Shown here in pieces: positions 1-7,413 of a stretch of DNA of 57,372 nucleotides (positions are counted from its first letter, which is position 1; every line of letters begins with the position of its first letter). The notes under the pieces are model-generated. The model saw only the letters and a program-made list of their open reading frames with translations. It was not told the DNA's origin and made no database searches. The DNA lies in assembly GCA_028345955.1 (NCBI GenBank), contig JAOMEO010000007.1:1-57372 (forward strand), in the 5' to 3' direction. This DNA comes from Candidatus Thioglobus sp. Lineage in GTDB: Bacteria > Pseudomonadota > Gammaproteobacteria > PS1 > Pseudothioglobaceae. The translations under genes were made by a program, and so were the position numbers.

Positions 1-28
1 CTTTTTTTTTCGACTACAAATCTTCGTA

Positions 29-51
29 TTTCGTGCAGATTTCGTGCACTT
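29..51 (+). repeat. Left integrase-type direct repeat (att-like)
   Basis: Two imperfect 11-bp units, each beginning TTTCGTGCA, lie in tandem just upstream of the integrase. The same 23-bp stretch recurs at 27174-27196 with 21 of 23 identical bases and in the same orientation, and weaker similarity continues about 12 bp further. Short tandem direct repeats like these are typical arm-type binding sites of tyrosine recombinases. I read the pair as the ends of one integrated element. The crossover core may lie just left of the window. Confidence 0.6.
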
Positions 52-66
52 AATTGGAGATTTATC

Positions 67-1077
67 TTGGCAACTATACAAAAAGTAATTAATTCAACTA
101 GTGTTTCCTATCGTGTGTTTATTCGCAAACGAGGATTCAAAACATTATCTAAAACATTTCCAACTAAAAAGTTAGCAAAACAGTTCGCTTTTAGAATGGA
201 AAGTGATCTGACATCTATGCTTTCAATTAGAGATATAAGTAGCAAGACTTCATTCAAGAATCTTGTGGATGAATACCTTCTTAAAGAGTACAAAGGTAGC
301 AGACCGAAAGAGCAGTACCAGAAGTTATATTATTGGATGGAAATCTTAGGTGACAAAATTATTATTGATATTACCAAACATGATATTTCTGCTGGATTAG
401 AATTGCTTCCAAAAGATTTGAGCAATGCTACTATTAATCGCTATAAAGCTACTATTGGGGTAGTATTTAGTTATGCCTGTAGAACCTTTGATTTACCAGA
501 AAATCCAGTCCGCCAAATCCCTACATTACCCGAGAATAATGAAAGAATAAGGTTCTTATCAGAAGTTGAAAGAACTCGTCTATTCAAGGTTTGTAGAGCC
601 TCTAAATGGGACAAATTATACCTACTTGTATTGACTGCAATCACAACCGGGGCGAGGCGTGGAGAGTTACTTGGTTTAAGATGGAATGACATCGATTTTG
701 ACAGAAGAACCGCTTATGTCGCTACCACTAAAAATGGTCAGCCTAAAGTTCTTCCTCTGACTGAATCTGTGATTAGAGAGTTAGAAATATTTGATTGTAA
801 AGATAGTAGCTTAATCTTTGCTTCAAGGATTAAATATGAGGTTGCTTATTGCTTTACTAAGCCTTGGAAAAGAGCACTCGAGGATGCCGAAATTAAGGAC
901 TTTAGATTCCACGACTTACGTCATTCCTGTGCCTCATATTTGGCTCAATCTGGGGCATCTCTCTTGGAAATAGCAGATGTTCTAGGGCACAAACAAATCA
1001 GCGTTACAAAGCGTTATGCACACCTATGTATTGAACATAAGTCGAGTCTTATAAATAGAGTGCTAGGTGGTATTTAA
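67..1077 (+). CDS. Tyrosine recombinase / phage-type integrase
   Basis: Site-specific DNA recombinase that would integrate and excise the island. The first ~60 residues look like an arm-binding domain, residues ~63-155 a SAM-like core-binding domain, and the rest the catalytic domain. The catalytic set is visible: R197 in TGARRGE, a lysine in TKNGQPK (~222), H282 and R285 in HDLRH, H308 in LGHK and the nucleophile Y317 in RYAH. Length (336 aa) is normal and nothing is missing, so it should be active. Start is TTG at 67 with GGAGA about 8 bp upstream. It reads inward from the left end of the island, which is usual for island integrases. Confidence 0.95.
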   Translation: MATIQKVINSTSVSYRVFIRKRGFKTLSKTFPTKKLAKQFAFRMESDLTSMLSIRDISSKTSFKNLVDEYLLKEYKGSRPKEQYQKLYYWMEILGDKIIIDITKHDISAGLELLPKDLSNATINRYKATIGVVFSYACRTFDLPENPVRQIPTLPENNERIRFLSEVERTRLFKVCRASKWDKLYLLVLTAITTGARRGELLGLRWNDIDFDRRTAYVATTKNGQPKVLPLTESVIRELEIFDCKDSSLIFASRIKYEVAYCFTKPWKRALEDAEIKDFRFHDLRHSCASYLAQSGASLLEIADVLGHKQISVTKRYAHLCIEHKSSLINRVLGGI

Positions 1078-1107
1078 TTTCAGAATGGACTACAATAAAC
1101 TATTAAT

Positions 1108-1668
1108 ATGGAAAAATTTCCAATTGATGCCATGAGTATTTCCGAAGATAAAATAGAAGATAAAATAATTGTTTTAAAAGCATTTGATCTAGGTTATGTA
1201 ATTCGTGAGAAAGATGAAGTAATTGAACAAACCTTAAAATTACTTGATAATGCAATAGACCAATTATCAAAAAAAACAAAAAAAGCAGACTTAATTAATT
1301 TGCTTTTTTATCTTATTGTTAAATGTGAATTGCTAAGATTTAATAATAATATTAAGTATTGTAGAGAAAAAGCTCAAGAAATAGCTCAACAGATTAATAA
1401 ACAACATATGTATAAGGATTATATGGCTATTGTTGAGGTAACAACACGCAACCCTCGTGTTAAAGATATTAATCAACAAACCTCACATAATAGTCGATTT
1501 GATCATCGTGAACATGTGAGTTCTTATCTGGACGTTATGGATCCATTTTTTGGTAATACATATAAAGCTATTCAAGTTGATCCTTTTGATTTAAGCGAAA
1601 GACAGTCAGTTTTTTTATTCAGAACTAATCTTTTACAAATAATGAAAGAACATAATATACAAATATGA
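1108..1668 (+). CDS. Hypothetical protein, 186 aa
   Basis: I do not recognise this protein. It is Lys/Ile/Asn-rich, predicted mostly helical, with no signal peptide or membrane segment. It overlaps the next gene by 4 bp (stop and start share ATGA), so the two are translated as a pair. The base composition is clearly more AT-rich than the XRE/DUF763 block that follows, which suggests separate origins within the island. As cargo directly behind the integrase, a defence or stability role is possible but not shown. Confidence 0.7.
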   Translation: MEKFPIDAMSISEDKIEDKIIVLKAFDLGYVIREKDEVIEQTLKLLDNAIDQLSKKTKKADLINLLFYLIVKCELLRFNNNIKYCREKAQEIAQQINKQHMYKDYMAIVEVTTRNPRVKDINQQTSHNSRFDHREHVSSYLDVMDPFFGNTYKAIQVDPFDLSERQSVFLFRTNLLQIMKEHNIQI

Positions 1669-2054
1669 AAAAGAAAAATTTACCTAAGCTGAGTAAAAAA
1701 ATTTCAAAAGAGATTAGTGAACTAATAACCATAATGCTTGTAAATTTAAGTGACGAATATCCAGAAATATCAAAAAAATTAACAAAAATTGTTAATGTAC
1801 ATAAAATAAATATTAAAGAAGATCGTAAACAAATAAGATTATGGCTTTTATATACACTCTACCCTGGTGTATTTGATGGGCTTTTAGAATTGTTAAAAGA
1901 AACCCAAGGTTATCAAGATGAAAATTCATCTTTTGGGTACGCTTCAACTAATTGGGATCAAATTGGTGGAACTATGAAACAAGTCTCAGGATCTTACGCT
2001 TCAAAGTACGAAAAGTCATTTGAGTTACAATCTGGGGTGTTTGATAACATCTAG
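1665..2054 (+). CDS. Hypothetical protein, 129 aa, coupled to upstream gene
   Basis: Unrecognised. The N-terminal ~85 residues are Lys/Ile/Leu-rich and helical (LSKKISKEISELI, then a second helix around residue 45). The C-terminal ~45 residues are Gly/Ser/Tyr/Gln-rich, unlike the front half, and may be unstructured. No membrane segment or signal peptide. The ATG overlaps the stop of the 186-aa gene in an ATGA junction, so this is the second member of a two-gene cargo operon. Confidence 0.65.
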   Translation: MKKKNLPKLSKKISKEISELITIMLVNLSDEYPEISKKLTKIVNVHKINIKEDRKQIRLWLLYTLYPGVFDGLLELLKETQGYQDENSSFGYASTNWDQIGGTMKQVSGSYASKYEKSFELQSGVFDNI

Positions 2055-2084
2055 ATAGCAAAATCATAAAAATTTATTGAAAAT

Positions 2085-2447
2085 ATGGGAAAAGTACTCC
2101 AACGCATTGAGAGAAGAAGATATATTTGGCTTAGGATAATTCCAAATATAACTAACGTAATTCTTATTGGTTCACTACTACTGGCTCTCTCTTTTGCCTT
2201 TAATTACAATGGATTCAGAGATTCATTTCAAAGCTGGTATGAGATAGCTTTCTTCTTCTGGTTGATTTTTCTCGCACCATCTCTCCCCTCGACTTTTTAT
2301 GAGTGGTATGAATCATTAAGAGACACCTTAATAGAAACTCATGAATTTAATCAAGAGTCATCAATGAGTGAGAATGAAGTCTATCTATTTCACACACCAA
2401 AAGCACTATCATATCCAAAGAAACTTCTTCATTTAATAAGACGATAA
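2085..2447 (+). CDS. Small membrane protein, 120 aa
   Basis: Two hydrophobic segments are visible, roughly residues 17-38 (IPNITNVILIGSLLLALSF) and 54-72 (IAFFFWLIFLAPSLPSTF), joined by a short aromatic loop. The N-terminus is Arg-rich (RIERRRYIW) and the C-terminus basic, so both ends are probably cytoplasmic. It lies 30 bp after the previous gene and may be the third gene of that operon. Family not recognised. Confidence 0.6.
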   Translation: MGKVLQRIERRRYIWLRIIPNITNVILIGSLLLALSFAFNYNGFRDSFQSWYEIAFFFWLIFLAPSLPSTFYEWYESLRDTLIETHEFNQESSMSENEVYLFHTPKALSYPKKLLHLIRR

Positions 2448-2452
2448 CCGTT

Positions 2453-2501
2453 CCTCACACATCAAACGGAATTTGACCTTATAACCCCAATCAAAAATAA
2501 T
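2453..2501 (+). promoter_or_regulatory. Dispersed 34-bp element, copy A, with promoter-like -35/-10
   Basis: Begins CCTCACACATCAAAC, the signature shared by five sites in the window. Here the block ends in TTGACC (2473-2478); 17 bp further is AATAAT (2496-2501), a plausible sigma70 promoter. It sits immediately after the small membrane gene and just upstream of the TTGACA promoter at 2504, so the small gene at 2584 may have two tandem promoters. It is the only copy inside the island. Confidence 0.55.
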
Positions 2502-2503
2502 AC

Positions 2504-2562
2504 TTGACAACTGTAAACTGGTAGTTTACAATGTCGTCTGAAGTGTTAACTGATAGTTTACA
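2504..2562 (+). promoter_or_regulatory. Consensus promoter with twin palindromic operators
   Basis: TTGACA (2504-2509) and TACAAT (2527-2532) are separated by exactly 17 bp. A perfect 8-3-8 palindrome, TGTAAACT-ggt-AGTTTACA (2512-2530), fills the spacer and runs into the -10. A second copy with one mismatch, TGTTAACT-gat-AGTTTACA, lies at 2544-2562. The centres are 32 bp apart, about three helical turns, so two repressor dimers could bind the same face. The XRE repressor at 3190 is the obvious candidate binder. Confidence 0.75.
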
Positions 2563-2583
2563 CATTACAATTTAGAAGGGATA

Positions 2584-2844
2584 ATGATGATAGATATATT
2601 TAAAGTGGCATATATTGATATTGATGAAGGGAGCTATGACACATTGGATGATAAAGCTGCCCGGTTAAGAGCTGAAGGCATGCCCCATGAGTATCGCACA
2701 GGTAAATTTGAAGCTTTACAAATAGGAATTGATAAACAGAATACTCTTAACAAAGTATATAAATTGATCCTTAGTAACGTTATAACTCCAGATGAATATG
2801 ACGAACTCTATGAGGAAAAAGTAAACCATATAGAAATAATGTAG
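2584..2844 (+). CDS. Hypothetical protein, 86 aa, operator-controlled
   Basis: Unrecognised acidic protein rich in Asp, Glu and Tyr, with no membrane segment. The start is preceded by GAAGGG. ATG at 2584 or 2587 are both possible. It is the first gene after the twin-operator promoter and is followed 9 bp later by a 57-aa gene. Position between operator and repressor fits an early-expressed element gene (excision, regulation or immunity), but no family signature supports a specific role. Confidence 0.6.
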   Translation: MMIDIFKVAYIDIDEGSYDTLDDKAARLRAEGMPHEYRTGKFEALQIGIDKQNTLNKVYKLILSNVITPDEYDELYEEKVNHIEIM

Positions 2845-2853
2845 GAGCTAAAA

Positions 2854-3027
2854 ATGACCAAAATGAATACAGATAAAGACACCATAAGTTCAGCCATGGA
2901 GGAGTTTGGACTCACTATGGATGATGTGAAAGTGCTGATGAAAGGCTATGAAAAATTCACTGAATCTAGCACTGAGAAGAAGAAAGAACTAATCGACAAT
3001 GTTATGAACTTGATAGATGACAAGTAA
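2854..3027 (+). CDS. Small acidic protein, 57 aa
   Basis: ATG at 2854 is preceded by GGAG about 9 bp upstream. The reading frame is open to TAA at 3025. The product is helical and charged (MEEFGLTMDDVKVLMKGYEK, then a Lys/Glu-rich segment), with no Cys or membrane segment. It follows the 86-aa gene by 9 bp and is probably cotranscribed. Family not recognised. About 160 bp with only an unconvincing 28-codon frame (3017-3103) separate it from the XRE gene. Confidence 0.55.
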   Translation: MTKMNTDKDTISSAMEEFGLTMDDVKVLMKGYEKFTESSTEKKKELIDNVMNLIDDK

Positions 3028-3189
3028 AGTATTAGTGAAAGGCACTGGAGCTATAAGTGGGTTTTATTATGTGCATAGAGGTCCAGCATTGTGGAGCAAG
3101 TGAAATACTCTTGCCTCTCCAGCTCAGTATGTGATGTATTACCTATTGTTCCAGTGTCTTTCACCAATAGTTTCAACAAGGAGTAGATA

Positions 3190-3540
3190 ATGGCAAAAAC
3201 AACACTAGGTGAATATATCCGCAACCTACGTAACAAAAGGGATATAGGGGTCAGAGAGCTAGGTAGATTGGTAGATGTTTCGGGTGTGCACATATCTAGT
3301 ATCGAGAAAGACAAAAACACACCGTCACCAGAACTACTGAGAAAAATTGCAGTGATATTGGATACCGACGTTGATAAATTACAAGCGATGGCAAACCAGG
3401 TTGATCCTGAAGTAATCGAGGTTATCAAGAAAAGTCCTTCAGCTGTTCCGAATTTTCTGAGGTCTGCAAAAGGCTTGACGAAAGCGCAGTGGCAGGAGCT
3501 TGAAAAGACAGCTCTAAAAATGTCTAAGAAGAAGGTGTGA
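3190..3540 (+). CDS. XRE-family (HTH_3) transcriptional regulator
   Basis: DNA-binding repressor of the Cro/C1 type. The helix-turn-helix spans roughly residues 5-60 (LGEYIRNLRNKRDIGVRELG, then SGVHISSIEKDKNTPSPELL), a textbook XRE pattern. The C-terminal half is a short helical tail. It is followed after a single base by an ImmA-type protease, the arrangement used in ICEBs1 and related elements, where the protease inactivates the repressor on damage or quorum signals. The palindromes at 2512 and 2544 are likely targets. A 172-aa frame on the other strand here is a shadow. Confidence 0.9.
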   Translation: MAKTTLGEYIRNLRNKRDIGVRELGRLVDVSGVHISSIEKDKNTPSPELLRKIAVILDTDVDKLQAMANQVDPEVIEVIKKSPSAVPNFLRSAKGLTKAQWQELEKTALKMSKKKV

Positions 3541-3541
3541 T

Positions 3542-4273
3542 ATGAATTTCGATCTAAACGACATTCCAAAACTCTCAGACACTGACATTGAACAAGTGGC
3601 TAATGACTTGCTGAATGATTATGAAAACAAGTATCAGTGGACTCCACAGTGTCCTATTCCTGTAGAACGTATTGCTGAAAAACATCTTGGTTACTGCATC
3701 GAAATCACCGATGATGGCATTTACAAAGACGTAGAAATACTTGGCGGCATCATCTTTGCTGACAAGATAATCCAGGTCAACGGTTCGATTGAGAATCATG
3801 ACGGCAGATACAGTTTCACTATAGCTCATGAATTAGGACATCACTGTTTGCATACAGAGCTATTTCAGAAGCTCGGTATCGAGCCAGATGCACATACAAA
3901 TATGTGTCGTGAGACTGGTGAAAAACCTCTTGCTGAGCAGCAGGCAGATACTTTTGCAGCGTACTTACTGATGCCTTCAAAATTCGTCAAAAAAGCCTAT
4001 ATCAAAGCTTTTGGAGACACTAATGAGGTATTCGACATAGGATACAAAAAAAGACACATGCTAGGTTCTATAGCGAGTCGTGTGATTGAATCAGGTGGCT
4101 TTGATAATGTCTCCCTGACAGCAATGACCAATCGCTTGATTGGGATGGGATTGATTACTGGAGTGAGCTACCAGAAAAGCGTCATGCCAGATATTACTCC
4201 TAAGACACTTAAGGGGCTCTGGAAAAACCGTATTTCAGCATTAAAGAAGGGGGTGAAACGACTAAAAAAATAG
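3542..4273 (+). CDS. ImmA/IrrE-family metallopeptidase
   Basis: Zinc protease that in characterised relatives cleaves or inactivates the neighbouring XRE repressor. The HExxH motif is HELGHH at residues 96-101, and the third ligand region is EQQADTFAAYLLMP starting at E132, matching the family pattern. The C-terminal ~70 residues are basic and may contact the repressor or DNA. It starts one base after the XRE stop, so the two are translationally linked. Together they form an induction switch for the genes around them. Confidence 0.9.
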   Translation: MNFDLNDIPKLSDTDIEQVANDLLNDYENKYQWTPQCPIPVERIAEKHLGYCIEITDDGIYKDVEILGGIIFADKIIQVNGSIENHDGRYSFTIAHELGHHCLHTELFQKLGIEPDAHTNMCRETGEKPLAEQQADTFAAYLLMPSKFVKKAYIKAFGDTNEVFDIGYKKRHMLGSIASRVIESGGFDNVSLTAMTNRLIGMGLITGVSYQKSVMPDITPKTLKGLWKNRISALKKGVKRLKK

Positions 4274-4309
4274 CAGGGAAATCAACTTTAACTACATATG
4301 AGGAAAATT

Positions 4310-5551
4310 ATGATAAATTCAGGAACAATGGGTCTACCACTACATTTCGGCAAAGTGCCGAGGTGGTTGACCGACAGAATGGGTGACATGGGTAGTGCCG
4401 TTGTCGAGTCCGTGGTGCAAAACTACGGCAAGTCAGAGGTACTCACCAGAATGAGTGACCCGAACTGGTTTCAGGCACTTGGTGCTGTGATGGGAATGCA
4501 GTGGAACTCTTCAGGAGTCACGGCTACGGTTCTAGGATCTTTGAAACCAAGAATCAATCCCAGAGCTAACGATCTAGGACTCTACATTCTAGGTGGCAAG
4601 GGAAAAAATGGCTGGTCTGTGCCTAACCAAGTTAAGCGACTGGCAGATAAACACAGCCTAGATGGTGATAACCTAACTAACTCGTCTCAGTTGACGAGAC
4701 GGGTTGATAACAACGCCGTTCAGGATGGCTATAATCTTTACCAACAGTACTTTATCGTCAGTGATGAAGGTGAATGGACGAGTATCACTCAAGGTATGAA
4801 CAAGAACAATCGTCGTGCTAGACGTTATCACTGGCACTCACCTACAGTTCGATCTTTCGTCGACGCTCCGCACACTGGAATCGTTGGTGAAAAGGGTGAT
4901 CCAGTGCTCAATCTAACCGATAAAAAGGCTGACATGCTCAGAACAAACATCGTTGGACTCACCAAAGAGAAACCAACTGAGGTGCTAGATACCTATAGAG
5001 GTATTGTGATGCCTAATAGACACGATGTTCGTGAGGAGGATGTCAATATGACTCGTCTAGGCTCTGTACTCAATATGGCATACAACAGAGACATCGATAA
5101 CTTTGAGGACCTTGTGATGATGAAGGGTGTAGGACCGAAGACACTGAAATCACTGGCGATGGTATCTGAAGTGGTACATGGTGACGCCTCAAGGTTCGAA
5201 GATCCAGCTCGATTCTCATTCGCTATAGGTGGCAAGGACGGTAGACCACATCCAATAGACACTAAGGCGATGGACGAGACTATCGACATGTTGCAGAACT
5301 CAGTCGAGAAGGCAACGATGGGTGATAAGGAAAAATCTAGAGCTATCAAGCGCCTACACAGGGCTTGTGTGGACAATGAGAAAGGTGCTTCACCGATCTC
5401 ATTCTTAGAGGATTTGATGGATTATGAGTGGGATCACGCTGAGAAGAACGGTGGTAAGACGTTCATGGGTGATGTCAAAAAGGGTATCACTAAGACACTG
5501 ATGAATACCCAAAACACACTGCTCTATGGTAATGGCAAATCCAAGCACTAA
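4310..5551 (+). CDS. DUF763 family protein
   Basis: Matches DUF763, a family I know mainly from archaea and thermophiles: LPLHFGK near the N-terminus, SDPNWFQALG, NSSGVTATVLGSLK, LGLYILGGKGK, DNNAVQDGYNLYQQYF, GMNKNNRRARRYHW and a late helix-hairpin-helix-like GVGPKTLKSLAM followed by FSFAIGGKDG. Function is unknown; the HhH-like motif suggests nucleic-acid binding. I chose ATG 4310 over 4298 because GAGGA sits 6 bp before it and the family usually starts close to the LPLH motif. Base composition looks GC-richer than flanking genes, a sign of transfer. The 3' end overlaps the radical SAM gene by 26 bp. Confidence 0.85.
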   Translation: MINSGTMGLPLHFGKVPRWLTDRMGDMGSAVVESVVQNYGKSEVLTRMSDPNWFQALGAVMGMQWNSSGVTATVLGSLKPRINPRANDLGLYILGGKGKNGWSVPNQVKRLADKHSLDGDNLTNSSQLTRRVDNNAVQDGYNLYQQYFIVSDEGEWTSITQGMNKNNRRARRYHWHSPTVRSFVDAPHTGIVGEKGDPVLNLTDKKADMLRTNIVGLTKEKPTEVLDTYRGIVMPNRHDVREEDVNMTRLGSVLNMAYNRDIDNFEDLVMMKGVGPKTLKSLAMVSEVVHGDASRFEDPARFSFAIGGKDGRPHPIDTKAMDETIDMLQNSVEKATMGDKEKSRAIKRLHRACVDNEKGASPISFLEDLMDYEWDHAEKNGGKTFMGDVKKGITKTLMNTQNTLLYGNGKSKH

Positions 5552-6311
5552 AAAGCCTAAGGGCTATGACCCGATCAAGCTTACTAAGGCTATGGAAAAA
5601 GTCGTAGTGGATGGTAATAGACGTAAATATGTACGTCTTGCACGTCCACTACGTTTCTACGGCGGCACCACTTCCGCTGTGGAAGTTGGATGCAATCTCA
5701 GGTGCAAATTCTGCTTCTCTGATAAGCCAGTGTTTCGACCGCAGTCTACCGGTAAATTCTATACCCCTCAAGAGGTCTTCAATGCGCTATCAAAGAGTGC
5801 CAGGAAGTATGGTCATAAGCTCATATCAGCTTCTGCATCCGAGGGTACATTAGGTAGAGTACATCTATTCGAACTACTACGTCTTGTTGACCAGTCTGAG
5901 TTCGTCTATATACTCGAAACTAATGGCATGACTCTAGGTAATGATGCCTCATTTGCACAACAACTCGCAGCGTTCAAAAACCTCCATGTACGGGTATCGA
6001 TTAAAGGCACTTCTCAACAGGAATACCATCAATTAACCGATGCTCTGCCTGAGAGTTATGAGCTCCCTTTTAAGGCACTTAAAAACCTCATTGATTCAGG
6101 TGTTTCATGCAATGCCTGTGTGATGATTTCATTCAGTGATGAGGCAGGAATTCAAGCTGTTGAAAAGAAGCTCTTTGAGACTCATCCAGGGCTTTTGAAA
6201 TCGCTCGAAAAAGAGCATATTACACCGTTTACAAAGGTTGCTAAGAGACTCTCAAAAAACGGCTTAAAACCCAATTCTATAGCCTTTAAAGGCAATGTTG
6301 TTAACCTATAA
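5526..6311 (+). CDS. Radical SAM protein paired with DUF763
   Basis: A [4Fe-4S]-dependent radical SAM enzyme: the cluster motif CNLRCKFC (CxxxCxxC) lies near residues 56-63, after a YGG motif. Later SEGTLGRVHLFELL and ILETNG match core strands of the fold. The segment HVRVSIKGTSQQEYHQLT resembles archaeal wyosine/anaerobic-activase-like radical SAM proteins. It is not viperin, whose motif differs (CNYxCxFCFH). At 261 aa there is little room for an auxiliary cluster domain. It overlaps the DUF763 gene by 26 bp, so the two are surely coexpressed. Substrate unknown. ATG 5532 is an alternative start. Confidence 0.85.
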   Translation: MVMANPSTKKPKGYDPIKLTKAMEKVVVDGNRRKYVRLARPLRFYGGTTSAVEVGCNLRCKFCFSDKPVFRPQSTGKFYTPQEVFNALSKSARKYGHKLISASASEGTLGRVHLFELLRLVDQSEFVYILETNGMTLGNDASFAQQLAAFKNLHVRVSIKGTSQQEYHQLTDALPESYELPFKALKNLIDSGVSCNACVMISFSDEAGIQAVEKKLFETHPGLLKSLEKEHITPFTKVAKRLSKNGLKPNSIAFKGNVVNL

Positions 6312-6326
6312 ATAAGGATATTAATT

Positions 6327-6581
6327 ATGTTAGTAATTGTATACGGTTTAATGTATGTAGTTCTTCCAGCAATTCTTTTTGGAATAATTGGCGGATGGAC
6401 TTTCTTGGTTTACATAGTGTGGCTGTTTGGTAGTTACGAAATTGTGAAAAAAAGGTGCGAGGAACGAGAACATATGCCGATGATGGAGCACACAGATGCG
6501 CTTGGAGTTATGATGTTTATTTCCATTCCAACAGTGTTATCTGCACTTGCATTTTTAATCATCTACCCACTATTCTATTAA
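6327..6581 (+). CDS. Small membrane protein, 84 aa
   Basis: Two hydrophobic blocks, about residues 3-36 (probably one long or two short membrane helices) and 60-83 (MMFISIPTVLSALAFLIIYPLF), flank a charged middle loop (KKRCEEREHMPMMEH). It starts 15 bp after the radical SAM gene and 7 bp before the next small gene, so it may be part of the same transcript. Family not recognised. Confidence 0.6.
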   Translation: MLVIVYGLMYVVLPAILFGIIGGWTFLVYIVWLFGSYEIVKKRCEEREHMPMMEHTDALGVMMFISIPTVLSALAFLIIYPLFY

Positions 6582-6588
6582 ATATATT

Positions 6589-6780
6589 ATGACCACACTA
6601 ATAATTTCAGCTTATTTCATGATAGGTGCCTTTTTAGCTTGGAGATATGGAGCTAAGTGCTATGACAAAGGGATAACAGATGCTGTGTTGCTGCATCATA
6701 AAGGACGCTTACAATACAATACCTGTTTAGATGACAATGGAGCCGAAATGCTAAACATTGAAATCGAGCCTGATGGATAA
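6589..6780 (+). CDS. Small N-terminally anchored protein, 63 aa
   Basis: An N-terminal hydrophobic helix (residues ~3-19, LIISAYFMIGAFLAWRYG) is followed by a short soluble tail with one Cys. It starts 7 bp after the previous small membrane gene, and its stop overlaps an ATG of the next one (6773). The three genes look like one translational chain of small membrane proteins. No family recognised. Confidence 0.5.
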   Translation: MTTLIISAYFMIGAFLAWRYGAKCYDKGITDAVLLHHKGRLQYNTCLDDNGAEMLNIEIEPDG

Positions 6781-6784
6781 CCAT

Positions 6785-7012
6785 ATGATATTTACTATGG
6801 TTTTTTGGGCTATGTTTTATCTTGCCTTTTTTCTGCTTCTTCCATTTAGCCTATATCAATTTTGGAAAAAACGTCGAATAGCAGGACTCATAGCAATGGC
6901 AATATTTATAGCTCCGATTATCTATGTTTATATTGCTCTTCCAGAATTAGACTGCATTTTTGAAGCAGAAGACCCATCTGTATGTACGGCTGAGAATAAC
7001 TGGGAATATTAA
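6785..7012 (+). CDS. Small membrane protein with two-Cys tail, 75 aa
   Basis: Two membrane helices (about residues 3-24 and 36-56) joined by a basic loop (WKKRRI), then a short acidic tail with the pattern LDC-x9-C. Similar layout and a shared AP-I-x-V stretch occur in the 73-aa protein at 11929, and a similar Cys-tail in the 52-aa protein at 12174, so they may be one family. The tail probably lies outside the cytoplasm, where the cysteines could pair. Starts at 6773 or TTG 6758 are also possible. About 170 bp of AT-rich sequence without a convincing gene follow. Confidence 0.5.
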   Translation: MIFTMVFWAMFYLAFFLLLPFSLYQFWKKRRIAGLIAMAIFIAPIIYVYIALPELDCIFEAEDPSVCTAENNWEY

Positions 7013-7179
7013 TTTGATCAAACTACTAATTATTGCAATCACTATATATTACGCAATTTTTTCTTATTCGAGACCAATTATATTAGATGATTTTCTGATG
7101 CCTATAATGATGGTTCAATTACATCATTTCCCTAAAAAACTCATCATTATTTTCAATAAATATAAAATTTCAAGTTTTA

Positions 7180-7209
7180 CCCTTAAAAACCATGTTTTAT
7201 AAGGGTTTT
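7180..7209 (+). terminator. Rho-independent-like terminator
   Basis: CCCTTA (7180-7185) pairs with TAAGGG (7200-7205). Inside, AAAAC pairs with GTTTT after one bulged A, leaving a loop of CAT. TTTTA follows directly. It would end the transcript carrying the DUF763, radical SAM and small membrane genes and separates it from the promoter at 7224. Confidence 0.6.
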
Positions 7210-7223
7210 AGGGTGAATTTACC

Positions 7224-7252
7224 TTGATTTTTGAGCTAAAAACAGGTATAAT
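7224..7252 (+). promoter_or_regulatory. Sigma70-like promoter
   Basis: TTGATT (7224-7229) and a perfect TATAAT (7247-7252) with a 17-bp spacer. Transcription would begin near 7259 and run through a ~155-nt leader into the gene at 7414. Confidence 0.75.
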
Positions 7253-7258
7253 GGACCC

Positions 7259-7391
7259 TTTCAGAAACATAAAAAATAATCCCTTCATCAAATGAAATGG
7301 GAATCGGCGCATAAAGCCACTAAATCAGTTTCTGTAATCACAAAACAACTATAGGCTATTGGTCTATCTGACCAATGATTCAATTAAATCA
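7259..7391 (+). ncRNA. Structured 5' leader RNA (candidate cis-regulator)
   Basis: Between the promoter and the ribosome site several stems can form. CAGAAAC (7262-7268) pairs with GTTTCTG (7328-7334), closing a domain that contains the hairpin TTCAT-caa-ATGAA (7284-7296) and a small GGC/GCC helix (7306-7318). Downstream are ATTGGTC-tatct-GACCAAT (7358-7376) and an alternative TGATT-caatta-AATCA (7376-7391) sharing its last base. The ribosome site AAGGAG is at about 7402. The arrangement suggests a leader that could sense something or bind a regulator. I do not match it to a known riboswitch class. Confidence 0.4.
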
Positions 7392-7413
7392 TCAGTTATT
7401 TAAGGAGAGCTAT

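Noticed and set aside
3051..3569. 172-codon minus-strand frame
   Set aside because: Covers the XRE gene on the other strand; the XRE protein has a clear helix-turn-helix and correct spacing to immA.
5526..6311. Prokaryotic viperin
   Set aside because: The cluster motif is CNLRCKFCFS, not the CNYxCxFCFH of viperins, and the neighbours include DUF763 but no nucleotide kinase.
6960..7202. 80-codon hydrophobic frame
   Set aside because: Half lies over the 6785 gene, the rest is AT-rich without start signals, and it runs into the terminator hairpin.
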